Of a stretch of DNA of 64,000 nucleotides, positions 34,101-45,109 are shown piece by piece; positions within the stretch are counted from its first letter, which is position 1; each line of letters begins with the position of its first letter. Below the pieces are notes generated by a model. The model had not been told where the DNA came from. It did not search any database and saw nothing but the letters and a program-made list of their open reading frames with translations. Source of the DNA: Apiosordaria backusii (Eukaryota > Ascomycota > Sordariomycetes > Sordariales > Lasiosphaeriaceae); contig JAUKTV010000005.1 in assembly GCA_030549205.1 (NCBI GenBank), positions 744,001-808,000 of the forward strand. The letters run 5' to 3'. Made by a program: the position numbers and the translations under genes.

Positions 34101-36191
34101 AGAGGTTGCGTTGCTGAGTGATACGAGACTCGGTGCTGGGTTACACAGCATGGGATTAGGACCCTTTTTTCTCCAAGACAAGAGTTTCTGGGATGCAAGC
34201 CCTCATGCGGGTCAGACCGGATGGAAGTGTCTCTTGCGAGAGGTTGCAGCCTGCATGTTGCGGATTGCAGCTCAGCTCAAGCACTTTGCAGGAGAAGAAC
34301 CAAACTCAGCCATTATCTCCACCGCAATGCTGTGGATGTCCCAAATAAAATGCTCCTCATCAGCCTATCAAGAGCTGAGGATTATACAATCTGTCTTCTT
34401 GTCACCCTGTCACAGCCTCCATTTTGGACTCAAGACACAAAGGTGCAAGACCCGACAGGTTGTGCGCTTGATGGAGGTGTAAGTCGGACAGATATCAGAG
34501 GTTTGGTGTCAAAGAGGTAATGGCGTCCGGTGGTACAACATACACCGTAATCAACGGGCGATGTCGGACACTCGGGGATGCTCCTGACCTGCTAATCTTG
34601 GGAAACAGCGAGCACTACCGCCATATGCGCATGAGGAGGCAATCCACTGACGAGCTTTGTCTTCTGGCTGAACAAAGTCAAGCGCCATTGTTACCATGCT
34701 CCTCTGATTCGAAATTCCGCCAGCCGGGTCTTTCCCGTTGCTGGACACTTTGGAGAAAGAGGTGGAGCCAGCGTGGGTTGAAAGGGAACCATCGCCCACG
34801 CAAAAACCCTGGTCCAAAAGATCGATCGGCAGCTTGTGGGTCCAGGACGGAAAGGGAAGAAACGGCGCACAGGGCAAGCTGGGTTTCCAGAAATGAGAAA
34901 CGGCGGTCCATTGAAATTGAAGTGCCACCGTTTGACCGGCCTTGCCCAGCGCCACGGCCTGGGGTTCCAGGTTCTGCGGATCAGCACAAGTTTGTACACA
35001 GCACAACTGGGCACAGGCGCAGAGGCACAGCATGACGGGAGCACAGCCAGTGCACAAGCGACTGTTGTACCGAGAGTAGGTAGTGTACGGGAAGAGAACG
35101 TGCCTCCACGCCGCCGTCTCCTTAGTCTGGGCCGAACCAAACTGACGGCGTCACGAGCGGGAGAGTCAGTCCGCCTCCGATGGCCAAAAGTATAAAAGTT
35201 TTCATTGATGCCGCTGTGCCTTGGCTGGTGTATTATTCTCTTATTCATATTGGTCATGCTCTGAATAAAAGCGAAAAAATAGGGACCTGGCCTGCCCCGT
35301 TTTGTCTTGGTGTTGCGTTTTTCATCACCATCCGTTTGTCACTTCTCAGTTTTTCCAGTTTTCCGGTTTTCCTTGCCGTGGGCGGGCATTGTGACCTCAG
35401 CACTAACATCCAACCAAAAAGGGCACAAATGGTTCTCAATCCACAGCCATCCCACGCTGGACCCGCTTTTCCACTCGTCGTCGCCATCTCATCAGCCAAC
35501 CTGGAAGTCCAAGTGCAGCCAAATGCTAGCGCAAGTGGGCAGTGGTCCCGGCTCGTCGCTTTTTGAGGGCAACCCTGCATCGCCCCCCCTCCCTCGCTCT
35601 TGTTCCCTGCGCTTCGCGACGGCACGGCCCCATCGCTGGACACGACCATCCCATCCTTGAGCTGCTCCGCCAGGTCTCAAAAACCTGATATTTTGCCGCA
35701 CTCCCGCACTGCTTCTTCCATTTAGTCAACAAAAACTCTCTTGCGCTCACAACCCTTTAACAACGTCATTTGCACGTCGACTGCAACCTGATTTTCGACC
35801 AGGCCTTCCAGAAGACATCCATACCACTCTCGGGTCGACGGCCGGACGACCTCTTCTCTAACGCCACCACCCCCAAACAACCCGGCCCTTCAACTTGTAC
35901 CAACCTCAGTGTCGATATGATGGCTTTGCTCTTATAGCAATACTGTCCCTAGGGACACCGCCTTGTACACCGGTTGCAAGCCATAAGGGAGAGGACTGCT
36001 CTCGTTGCAGGCTTCAAACTCCGCCCACAGCGGACACTCACGATATCAAATTCTCTATCAACATCACCAGCAAGATTCAAACCACAACAACTTGACCCCT
36101 GGACTCTCTCCCACACTCAAAACAACCCTGCTACCCTGCCGACTGAGCCACCAGCTCATCGGCCACCCATACTCATATCCCATTCTCGAAA
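31115..36191. other. 5-kb gene-poor divergent region
   Basis: This is the spacer between the divergent ATP16 and DUF2457 genes. Open frames of up to 188 codons overlap on both strands around 34520-35257, and smaller ones lie at 32659-33800. None shows a domain, signal peptide or coherent exon structure. The C-rich stretch from about 35770 probably belongs to the leader of the DUF2457 gene. Confidence 0.45.
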
Positions 36192-38429
36192 ATGGACCAC
36201 CACCGGTACACACCTCACGACTATGCGACATCAAATGTGCTGGCATGGACAACTACAAACTCCGCCAATGTGGAGCCATCAGTGGAAGAAGATGCGGGGG
36301 CTGACACTGACGAGCCACCGGACTGTCCGCCGCCAATGTCCCCAATATCAAACCACTTCAAGCGGACTGCCATCCGCAGAGGCAGTGAGCAACACGAGTC
36401 CCTCCTGACCAAGGCTTTTCAGAGCCACTCGGATGAGGATACTCACGATGCGACGTCTCTTGCTAGAAGACGGAGACGTTCCATCACCAGCAACTTCAGC
36501 ATCGCCTCGACTGCTGAGCTGACGTGCGACACCGGCCTTACGACGCCTGCGCGCACCAGCTCACCCAGTCCTCGCTTCTCGAGCATCGGCTTCGTTCCCC
36601 TCATGGGCAAGACGCCCGTGCCGGTTGCCCGCACTGAGCGGGATAGCGACGCCGCGGTGCAAGCCTTGGCAAAGAAGAGATGCATCTCCTTTGCCTGTGC
36701 GGCAAAGCCAAAAACTGATGACAAGATTTCGATGCCACCACCTCCGAAGCCCACAGATGATGGGACGAAGGCGCAAGCGGCACCGAAAAAGACAACCATC
36801 AAGTTTGCCTGCCCCGCTCAACCCCCGAAGACGGCGGGCGCACAGACGCGACCGATGACTCCTGTTCCGAGGGATGTTCGTGCCCAGAAACCGCGGACTC
36901 CTTCTACGGTTCGGGCTCGGGCCTCGACACCTCGCAGGACTTCCAACAGCCCAATTGCCATTCAGAGCAAGAAGTGGATTGCTGCTAACGCCAACGATCT
37001 CGAGAGCGAGAATGCTCACTTCCACGAGTTTGCCAGTGAAACTCCACAGGAGGATGACTGGATTAAACACGATGATGTCTCCATGCCCAAGCTGACCATC
37101 CAGGACACGCTTCAGAAGGAGAATGAGATCCGAAAGCTCGGCAAGGAAGCCGAAGAGGAGGCGGAACAGGAAGAGGAAGAACTTGACGAAGAGGTGGACG
37201 AGGAGGAGGATGGCGAGGAAGATGAAGACGACGAGGAATCTCCCGATGGCGATGACGAGGACGATGACGACTTGGAAGACGAGGTTGATGAAGAGGCCGA
37301 AGAGGCCGAAGAGGAATTGGACGCCGACGACCTCAATATTGGCTACAGCTGGGATGACGACGCTTCTGATGGCTACAAGACCGACAACGAGATTGGGTTT
37401 GCCGAGTCTGACGATGAAGACGACGGGCTGCTTCTGTGGACTACCCGCGCTGGCCACCACCAGACTCTTTCGGGAGCCGTTCTCTCGGCTGCTCGGAGAA
37501 TGTCTGTTGGCGAGAGCTCTGATTCCTCGGTTGGTGAGCGGGAGTCGGACCCATCTCGCAAGAAGAAGACGAAGCGCTCCCGATCTCGCCCCATGCCCTT
37601 CCGAACTGCCACTCCCGAGCTCCCTGACAGCACTGACTTTGTCTGCGGTACCTTGGACGAGGATAGGCCGTTGGAGGATGCGTACATCTCATGCGTTGAG
37701 GCGCGGAAGCGCGAGAAGCTCCTAGTCATTCCCCAAGACATCGACCCCAGTTTCCCTACCTCGGACATTGAGGATCAACCTGAAGAGGCGTATGGCAAGG
37801 GTTATGGAACTAGCGACGAGCATGGTTGGCTTCATGGCGAGTTTGAGGACCTGCACCACGAGCGCGATCGCCGCGGACGGAAGAAGGGCAATGGCCCGTC
37901 TCCCAAGAGATTTCGCTCGCCTCCTCCCAAGCGCCGTGTTTCGCCCGCCCCTAAGATGCGCGGTCGTTCTCCCCTAAAACCCACAGAGCACGCTTCTCCT
38001 CGCAGGTTCAAGTCACCAGCCCCGGCTTCCATGGCATACAGGTCTTCTGCCGCCACTTCGCCTGGCCAGGACAGCGACCACATCGCCTTCAAGGCACTCG
38101 CTTTCCGTCCTGGTCTCGGTCTCCCTCACACCAAGTCTCTCCCCAAGGCCCCGGCCATGTTCCTGAAGCAAAAGGCTCGGAAGGCCAAGGTTGCCGCTGA
38201 GAACAAGGACTCAGCGCACGTCCGCGGTGCCATTGACATTGTCAAGGGTCTCGAGCAGAAGAGGCAGCGTCGGAAGGAGAAGTATTTTCAAAAGTATTGC
38301 AGCCGGGCGCGCAAAGAGAAGGCGCACCCGAGACGCACGATCCCCGGCGAGGGAGCGGAGCGGATGAGGGAGCTTGGTCTCACAATGGCGGGCAAAGTTG
38401 GACCTGGCCACTATGTTCTTTCTATCTAA
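36192..38429 (+). CDS. DUF2457 family protein with long acidic tract
   Basis: This intronless gene encodes 745 residues. Order of features: a short N-terminal region; Ser/Arg-rich segments; two similar short motifs, KKRCISFACAAKP and KKTTIKFACPAQP, about 60 residues apart; an acidic run of roughly 80 residues (Glu/Asp, encoded at about 37145-37335); a conserved block around GYSWDDDASDGYKTDNEIGFAESDDED; a basic Ser/Arg/Pro segment with repeated SPKRFRSPPPKRR-like units; and a charged C-terminal helix. This order fits the fungal DUF2457 family, whose function is not known. Acidic and basic low-complexity regions suggest a nuclear protein, which is inference. The ATG at 36192 is the first in frame after a long leader. 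Confidence 0.72.
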   Translation: MDHHRYTPHDYATSNVLAWTTTNSANVEPSVEEDAGADTDEPPDCPPPMSPISNHFKRTAIRRGSEQHESLLTKAFQSHSDEDTHDATSLARRRRRSITSNFSIASTAELTCDTGLTTPARTSSPSPRFSSIGFVPLMGKTPVPVARTERDSDAAVQALAKKRCISFACAAKPKTDDKISMPPPPKPTDDGTKAQAAPKKTTIKFACPAQPPKTAGAQTRPMTPVPRDVRAQKPRTPSTVRARASTPRRTSNSPIAIQSKKWIAANANDLESENAHFHEFASETPQEDDWIKHDDVSMPKLTIQDTLQKENEIRKLGKEAEEEAEQEEEELDEEVDEEEDGEEDEDDEESPDGDDEDDDDLEDEVDEEAEEAEEELDADDLNIGYSWDDDASDGYKTDNEIGFAESDDEDDGLLLWTTRAGHHQTLSGAVLSAARRMSVGESSDSSVGERESDPSRKKKTKRSRSRPMPFRTATPELPDSTDFVCGTLDEDRPLEDAYISCVEARKREKLLVIPQDIDPSFPTSDIEDQPEEAYGKGYGTSDEHGWLHGEFEDLHHERDRRGRKKGNGPSPKRFRSPPPKRRVSPAPKMRGRSPLKPTEHASPRRFKSPAPASMAYRSSAATSPGQDSDHIAFKALAFRPGLGLPHTKSLPKAPAMFLKQKARKAKVAAENKDSAHVRGAIDIVKGLEQKRQRRKEKYFQKYCSRARKEKAHPRRTIPGEGAERMRELGLTMAGKVGPGHYVLSI

Positions 38430-39487
38430 ACGGGAGGCTATCTGATCTGCATCGCAAGGGCATACCCGGGATTCTTGTTACCACGGCATTCATCGGGGCG
38501 GCATTCATGATTCACGAGCCTGGCGTACACATTTTCTTTTCTTTCTCACGACCATGGCGTTTACACACATATTTTCTTTGTCTATTCCCCGTTAGTAATT
38601 ATCTCGCCTGGGTCTGGCTGGCTGGCTAGTTTTCAACAACGCCGGTGACGGTCGACCAGGTACAACTCTGTACATGTAGGCACAACTTTTTTGTAGTTGC
38701 AATGCATCTTCCCGTCTCCTCAGGGAATCAACAACACATATTTCTGAGCAATTATGGTGTTTGAAGTGATCAGTGACTGTTTGAATCAGCATCAAAAGTG
38801 TATGTGGGTGCCACGTCAACCCAAGTGCACATGATGCAAGTAAAGGTGCACATGATGCAAGTAAAGGGTGAGTGATAAGGCGAGGTTGGCACACGATCAT
38901 GGGAGAGTTTTGGGGGTTCTGCATTGCCATATCACTTCAAATTTGGAATCGTGCCTCTGTGATGCGTTAGACTAGGAAAAAAGTATTGGAAGACACTGGC
39001 CTTATGGAATGTCAGCAGTCATCCCATTCCCCAACATATTCCCCTTTGACATCGGAACTGGGGAAACCCCTTTTTCTTGTTGGGTGGGTGCGGGCTGAAT
39101 CAGGTGATTGACGCCTGACATATCAGGTACCTACCAGCTGTTCATTGTGCGGCGGGCAGTCTGGGGTGGTGAGGTAGGTGGCTCCTGCGCTGGGAGCAAG
39201 AGCCAAGTAATCCGTAGCTCTGGCCACTTGCTGCCATCATTTCCATTCCATTCCAGCTTCTTGCCTTTCCGACAACTTTAACCAAGACCTGTCATTAAAA
39301 CTTTACCACCATCCACACAAACGTCAACCACCACCGTCTCTCGCTGCCACGGGTGTGTCAACAACTAACATTACGAGACGAGACTCGAGATAAATTAAAC
39401 CGACACGTGTGCGCGCGCGGCGGATTGAATTTGATCAAGAGAGAGAGGAGCCGCCAAAGAAATAAGAAAGATAAAGCAAAGGCAAAG
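38430..39487. other. intergenic with short tandem duplication
   Basis: This is the 3' flank of the DUF2457 gene and the promoter of SAR1. Apart from the 21-bp duplication at 38825-38866 nothing notable was seen. Confidence 0.5.
38825..38866 (+). repeat. perfect 21-bp tandem duplication
   Basis: The 21-base unit beginning GTGCACATGATGCAAG occurs twice head to tail without a mismatch, which implies a recent event. Each unit contains the palindrome GTGCAC. Confidence 0.9.
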
Positions 39488-40292
39488 ATGTGGATTGTCA
39501 ACTGGTGTGAGTATTCTCTCTTTTTTTTCTTTCTGGCGTGTTGTTCGATTGGGTGGTCAAGGAGAGGATAGATACTGACGTTTGGTTGGGGGGATATAGT
39601 CTTCGATGTGCTCTCTTCGTTGGGCTTGCTGAACAAGCATGCTAAGCTGCTGTTTTTGGGGCTGGACAATGCCGGCAAGACGACGCTGTTGCACATGCTG
39701 AAGAATGATCGGGTGGCTATTTTGCAGCCTACGTTGCATCCTAGTGCGTATATACCTACAATGGAGGGGGTTGATGAGGAAGGGAGAACTGACGATATTG
39801 GGGGAACAGCTTCGGAGGAACTGGCGATTGGCAATGTGAGGTTTACGACGTTTGATTTGGGTGGTCATCAGCAGGGTGAGTTTCTCTTTTCTTTACGATA
39901 CGTGTTGCTGCAACAGCGGGGGATGATGCTGATGGGAATACAAAAAAACAGCCCGCCGCCTCTGGAAAGACTACTTCCCCGAAGTCAACGGCATCGTCTT
40001 CCTCGTCGACGCCAAGGACCACGAGCGGTTCGTCGAGGCCAAGGCCGAGCTCGATGCTCTTCTCTCGATGGAGGAGCTGGCCAAGGTCCCCTTTGTGGTG
40101 CTGGGCAACAAGATTGATCACCCCGACGCGGTGAGCGAGGACGAGCTGCGCCACCAGCTGGGCATGTACCAGACCACGGGCAAGGGCAGGGTGCCGCTGG
40201 AGGGGATCCGCCCGATTGAGGTGTTCATGTGCTCGGTTGTGATGAGGCAGGGGTATGGTGAAGCTATCCGGTGGTTGTCGCAGTATATGTAA
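39488..40292 (+). CDS. SAR1: small GTPase Sar1, COPII coat initiator
   Basis: Four exons are proposed: 39488-39506, 39600-39743, 39810-39875 and 39952-40292. The introns have 93, 66 and 76 nt. The product has 189 residues, exactly the family length. The N-terminal amphipathic helix (MWIVNWFFDVLSSLGLL) inserts into the ER membrane. G1 is GLDNAGKTT, switch I contains LQPTLHPTSEELAI, G3 is DLGGHQQ (with His as in Sar1), and G4 is NKID. The C-terminus EAIRWLSQYM is typical. The 66-nt intron 2 has no stop and keeps frame, so retention would add 22 residues within switch I. Its GTG CGT donor, AACTGAC branch and family alignment show it is an intron. Sar1-GTP recruits Sec23/24 at ER exit sites. The exchange factor SEC12 is in the same window. 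Confidence 0.97.
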
Positions 40293-41414
40293 GGGGGCTT
40301 TGAGGGAATAGAAGGGGCGGGGATGGTAATGGATGGGGGATAAGGGGATAGGCATCAATACAGAAGGCTACACGCGTTGTTTCTCTGGAGGTTGCTTATT
40401 GTTTTAGAGGGGTTTGCAGCATGTGATGGTGCTGGTGTGGTTGACGTCTTTTCCTAATTATGGTTTAGGCATAAGGCGAGTTACTTTTGAGGTTTGGCTT
40501 CAAAGACGAGGGCGCTATGATACATGATATGATATTGGCAATTATATTCTTTTTTTTTCTACTGCGCGTTGTGATGCTGACACCGAAGGTGGTTTCGGAA
40601 CCCGAAGCAGAAGATATTAAGAATGTTGAAGCCCGTCCCCAACGTTTCGGGAATGAGCTCATCAGGGTCAACTGATTGTCTGAATCGACTGGGAGATGTC
40701 AAAGGTGGGTGTTCGTTGACAAAGTTTAACGATTCAGGGCGTGTCAACGGTGGGTTGTGTCACCACTTAGACCTCGGCAAAAGAGATCCAAAAGATCTCA
40801 GTAGCAGACCTTCAAGTATATTTCAGAGTCTGTGATACTAATATTAAGTGACAAGGTGTAGCTTGGCAGCTTTTCCCCCAAAGTTTGGGGCTGGGGCTGC
40901 GGGATCCATCAAAAGCTGGAGGCTGTCTCCATTGCGCCCTGCTGCAAATGCACAGCCTGGAGGTGACGAGCGGCGGTGGGCGGGCCACTACCTACCCTTG
41001 TGCCAAAAGCACCGACGTCATTCCACACCTCCTGACACTGGCGCGCGGCGCGCGGGCGGCGAACAAGACAACACCACACTTTATACACCCGCAAAAAGAA
41101 GACAACACCACCCACCCCCAGGACTTTCTCGCGACGAAAGCGAAAAGAGAATAACGGATCTTTTTCTCTTTTTTTGTTGGAAACGGCAGATATGCCTGAT
41201 TTTCCTTGAGTTTATTCTGAATCAGACGAGAAACGAGATTACTAGCACTTTCATTTTCCCTTTCATTATTTTGTCTTGTTTGAAAGTTGCCTCCATACCG
41301 CAACCTCAACCGTGACGATTTAACCCCGAGTCGTTCTTTTACTGCTACTACTTACCACACACACCACCACCGCATAACACTCAACGGCAAGACACAACCG
41401 TCGCCATTCACACC
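40293..41414. other. intergenic
   Basis: This is the spacer between SAR1 and the patatin-like gene. It contains a GCGCGCGGCGCGCG patch near 41040. No gene is seen. Confidence 0.5.
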
Positions 41415-44015
41415 ATGGCAGGTAAATCCAGAAACGACAAAGATGCGACTGCGACGACCCCTATCCTAGACGAATCCTCCTCGGGTTCGTCTTCCGAAAA
41501 CGAACCCAACTCCAAACCCCCACCAAACACCACCACCACCACCACCACGACGGCTACCGTCCGACCGGATATTATCCTCCCCTCCAAAACCTACGGTTTC
41601 CCCCCCGAGGCGTTTGACTGGAGCAACCTCCCCGACGCCGAAACAAACTTTTTGCCGGCGGAGCACCTGGAGGCGTTTATACAGGCCCTCTCGGCGCCAG
41701 ACTTTGTGGACAGGGAAGGGGAGGGGCAGAGCGTGAGGTTGAACAGTCCGGGTGTGCTGTCCCGAAGTGGGAGCAACCTTGACTTTTTCGACTCTGGGGG
41801 GCAGTCACATGAAAAGAGTGTGCAACACGAACATCAGCAGCCAACGGGGACGTTTATAACGGCGAGGAATGATTGGGCGCCGGTAAATGAGAGGGTGCTG
41901 AGGGATCATCCCTATGACGGTGTTGCTGGTGGGGGTGGGAAGAGGAAGAGGAAGACGAGGCTGTTGAAGGGGGATAGGGATAGGAAGGGGAGGATTAAAC
42001 CGCCCAAGTTGCCGTTTAAATCTTTGTTGGGGTTGGGGGATACATCTCAGGGGAGGGGAGGGGGACGGTCAAAGGATGAGACGAGGGAGGGGCATTTGTA
42101 CGCGTTGCTGAAATGGCCGTTCTTGTTGATTGTAGGGACTTGGTTGCTGGGGTTGTCGTTTGCGTATTTGGCTACGAGGTCGTATATTTACCTTTATGAG
42201 CAGTTTATTGCTTGGAGGGGCAAGAGGGAGAAGTTGCGGCGGGCGATGAGAGCTACGGGGAATTATAAGCAGTGGGTGGCAGCTGCGAGGAAGATGGACG
42301 AGTACTTTGGCGTGGCGGAGAAGTGGAAAGAGCAGGATGAGTTTGCGTATTATGATGCGAAGACTGTGAAGAGGGTTTGGGAGGAGATGAGACGGTCCCG
42401 AGAGGGCGCGGAGAAGGCCAGGGTTGTAGGGGATGAGAAAAGGGGTAGAGAAGCGGTGGAGGACCTCAAACAGTTGATGGGAGCGTGTATCAAGAATAAC
42501 TTTGTCGGGGTGGAGAATCCGAGGTTGTATAGCCAGACGTATTATGGGACGAAGAATTTGGTGCAGAACTTTGTGGATGAGGTGGAGAGGAGTATGAAGT
42601 TTTTGTTGGATACGGAGCTGATGAGTAAGGAGGAGAAGAGGGGGTTGTTCAAAGGGATCAGTGCGAATTATGGGAGGACGGCGTTATGCTTGAGTGGGGG
42701 GGCGACGTTTGCGTATTATCATTTTGGGGTGGTGAAGGCGCTGCTGGAGGAGGACAAGTTACCAGATATTATTACGGGGACGTCGGGGGGTGCGTTGGTT
42801 GCTGCGTTGGTAGCGACGAGGACGAATGAAGAGTTGAAGGAGTTGCTTGTGCCGGCTTTGGCGCATAAGATCACGGCTTGCAGTGAGCCAATTACGGTTT
42901 GGTTCAAGAGGTGGTGGAAGACGGGTGCGAGGTTTGATAGTGTGGATTGGGCACAGCAGTGTTCTTGGTGGGCGAGGGGAAGTATGACCTTCAAAGAGGC
43001 GTATGAACGAACCGGGAGGGTGCTGAATGTGAGCTGCGTGCCGGCTGATCCTCACAGTCCAACCATTCTCTGCAACTACCTGACGAGTCCAGACTGTGTG
43101 ATTTGGAGTGCGGTATTGGCGTCAGCTGCGGTGCCAGGCATCTTGAACCCGGTGGTGCTAATGATGAAGACGAAGGAGGGCAAGCTTGTGCCCTATTCTT
43201 TTGGGCACAAGTGGAAGGATGGCAGTTTGAGAACGGATATTCCAATCAAGGCGCTCAACCTCCACTTCAACGTCAACTTCACCATTGTCAGCCAGGTCAA
43301 CCCGCATATCAACCTGTTCTTCTTCTCGTCGAGAGGATCAGTTGGCCAGCCAGTCACGCACCGTAGGGGAAGAGGTTGGAGAGGGGGTTATCTAGGGTCG
43401 GCTGTGGAACAGTATATCAAGCTGGACCTAACGAAGTGGCTGAGGGTGCTGAGGCAGTTGGAGTTGTTGCCGAGACCGCTGGGTCAGGACTGGTCGATGC
43501 TCTGGCTGCAGACGTTCGGAGGAACAGTCACGATCTGGCCCAATGCCAAAATCACGGATTTCTTGGGGATCCTGAGTGATCCTGACGAGGCCAAGCTGGC
43601 GCGTATGATTCACGAAGGCCAACAGAGCGCTTTCCCAAAGATCAAGTTTGTTGGGAACCGCTTGAGGGTGGAGAGGCTGGTGGAGCGAGGCAGGAGGGAG
43701 AACAGGCCTGGGTATGATGCCTCTGCCGCTAATGATGAAGGCAAGACGGTGCTGGAGAGAAGGGGCAGCATCGATAGTTGGTTGAGTGATGATGATTTGA
43801 AGAGGGTACTCGATCGTCAGGATAGAGCGAGGAGACGCGGTAATAACGGCAACCTCACGGCGACCGAGGATGAAACTACCGATGTCGACGGTGGGTTGAC
43901 TGATGGCGAGACCATGCCGCTGGGTGGGGGGCAGATGAATATGAATACTGATGGTGGAGACACAGAGGAGGACTTCCAGTCTGGTCGTCGTGCAGCGGAG
44001 AAATCATTGCTTTGA
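41415..44015 (+). CDS. patatin-like phospholipase / lipase, membrane-associated
   Basis: This intronless gene encodes 866 residues. A disordered N-terminus (Ser/Thr/Pro) and a basic stretch precede a hydrophobic segment (WPFLLIVGTWLLGLSFAYLAT, about 234-255). A helical region leads into the patatin domain. The oxyanion motif is LSGGATFAYYHFGVVKALLE; the nucleophile elbow is GTSGG with Ser457; and the DG dyad is at KWKDGSLRTDIP with Asp602. These features define the Ser-Asp dyad of fungal patatin-like enzymes related to the yeast TGL3/4/5 lipases and SDP1. Members hydrolyse acyl chains of glycerolipids. A conserved C-terminal block (PNAKITDFLGILSDPDE) is present. The tail is acidic and variable. 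Triacylglycerol versus phospholipid preference cannot be read from the sequence. Confidence 0.9.
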   Translation: MAGKSRNDKDATATTPILDESSSGSSSENEPNSKPPPNTTTTTTTTATVRPDIILPSKTYGFPPEAFDWSNLPDAETNFLPAEHLEAFIQALSAPDFVDREGEGQSVRLNSPGVLSRSGSNLDFFDSGGQSHEKSVQHEHQQPTGTFITARNDWAPVNERVLRDHPYDGVAGGGGKRKRKTRLLKGDRDRKGRIKPPKLPFKSLLGLGDTSQGRGGGRSKDETREGHLYALLKWPFLLIVGTWLLGLSFAYLATRSYIYLYEQFIAWRGKREKLRRAMRATGNYKQWVAAARKMDEYFGVAEKWKEQDEFAYYDAKTVKRVWEEMRRSREGAEKARVVGDEKRGREAVEDLKQLMGACIKNNFVGVENPRLYSQTYYGTKNLVQNFVDEVERSMKFLLDTELMSKEEKRGLFKGISANYGRTALCLSGGATFAYYHFGVVKALLEEDKLPDIITGTSGGALVAALVATRTNEELKELLVPALAHKITACSEPITVWFKRWWKTGARFDSVDWAQQCSWWARGSMTFKEAYERTGRVLNVSCVPADPHSPTILCNYLTSPDCVIWSAVLASAAVPGILNPVVLMMKTKEGKLVPYSFGHKWKDGSLRTDIPIKALNLHFNVNFTIVSQVNPHINLFFFSSRGSVGQPVTHRRGRGWRGGYLGSAVEQYIKLDLTKWLRVLRQLELLPRPLGQDWSMLWLQTFGGTVTIWPNAKITDFLGILSDPDEAKLARMIHEGQQSAFPKIKFVGNRLRVERLVERGRRENRPGYDASAANDEGKTVLERRGSIDSWLSDDDLKRVLDRQDRARRRGNNGNLTATEDETTDVDGGLTDGETMPLGGGQMNMNTDGGDTEEDFQSGRRAAEKSLL

Positions 44016-45109
44016 GCAGATGGCGGGTGATAAGTTGGATCTTGTATCTTTGCATTGCAATTATGGTTTCATAGAGGAGCAACGGCAACAGCAACAACGC
44101 ATGAAGCAGTTTTGTGTTTGGTAGAGGAGACTGAGATTCTATAGTCAGTTTATAATGAATGAGTTACGATCTATGTCTTGGTGTTTTGAGAACTCTGGTG
44201 GACTTCGAGCACGAAGGTGTCAGTTTCTGCTGCCTGGTGTCAAGTCTGGTGTCATCTCCCATTCTCGCACCTTCCCTTTCTCACGACATGCTCCTTCCTC
44301 ACCGCCATAGCCTGCCCATGTTGCTGCCTCACATCTTGCTTCCTCGCTTGCTCCTTCATCCCGGAGCAACTTCCCACTTATAACCTCTCTTCCTGCTTGC
44401 TCATTTCAACAAACAGAACCAGAAGCTGCTCCCATAGCCCAATGGTCAGGTCATTACCTCTCCAGTTACTGACTATCTGAGTAGATTCAACCTCTGCGGA
44501 GGCCAGAGGTTCGGCCCAGCCATGGGGAAAATTTGCAAGCGATGGTCAACTTGACCTATCAACAGATATTACCACCCTTCGTTGTGTCAGTCATGCCGAC
44601 GAACTTTCAAAAAATCATGTCCCAACCTGCAAAGACCTGCAGAGGGGAAGATACAGTCTCGACAGAGATTTCACAGGTAGCCCACCTTGAGGCAGGCTCC
44701 GAACATAACATTCAACCCCCACAGCTAAGTGTGAGGGCTACAGGCATAAAGCCAAAACAGTAAGTAATAGGTTGCCTTTCCAAACTTGACAACTGGGTGT
44801 GAGAGAGGTGATGGTTCATTTTTTGCACTTTCTCCCGGCCAGTTTCTTTTCTTCTTCTTGTTTATTTTTCAAGATTTAGAAATTGTGACAACAGGGGCAC
44901 GTTACTTAATTAATTATTACAGGACAATGTCCGTCTCTGATCCTGTAGTGTTTTGGAGTTGAATGATAATACGTCGTTGCCTTCCCCTTAAAGCCACGTC
45001 TTGGCATTCGGTCCACATCTCACAATATACAAGAGACAACGTCAACACCAAAATCAGGCCCATGTCTTAACAAGAACATCAACAACATTCCTTGGCCATC
45101 ACCAGCAAG
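44016..45109. other. intergenic with tRNA-like element
   Basis: This is the spacer between the patatin-like gene and DFG10. A degenerate tRNA-like sequence lies at 44428-44530. No protein gene is seen. Confidence 0.5.
44428..44530 (+). ncRNA. degenerate tRNA-like sequence
   Basis: TAGCCCAATGG at 44435-44445 is an exact match to the A-box consensus, followed by TCAGGTC of a D-arm. CTCCCAT at the 5' end can pair with ATGGGGA at 44522-44528 at six of seven positions. The T-arm (GGTTCGGCCC) is altered and its stem is broken, and the middle is about 25-30 nt longer than a tRNA without intron. This looks like a tRNA pseudogene or tRNA-derived element. Confidence 0.38.

Noticed and set aside
34520..35257. 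Overlapping open frames of 168-188 codons on both strands
   Set aside because: Frames on opposite strands over the same DNA without domains indicate a stop-poor composition, not genes.
39744..39809. Insertion in SAR1 as real protein sequence
   Set aside because: Every Sar1 I know joins HPT directly to SEELAI; the splice signals and the length of 189 residues after removal support an intron.
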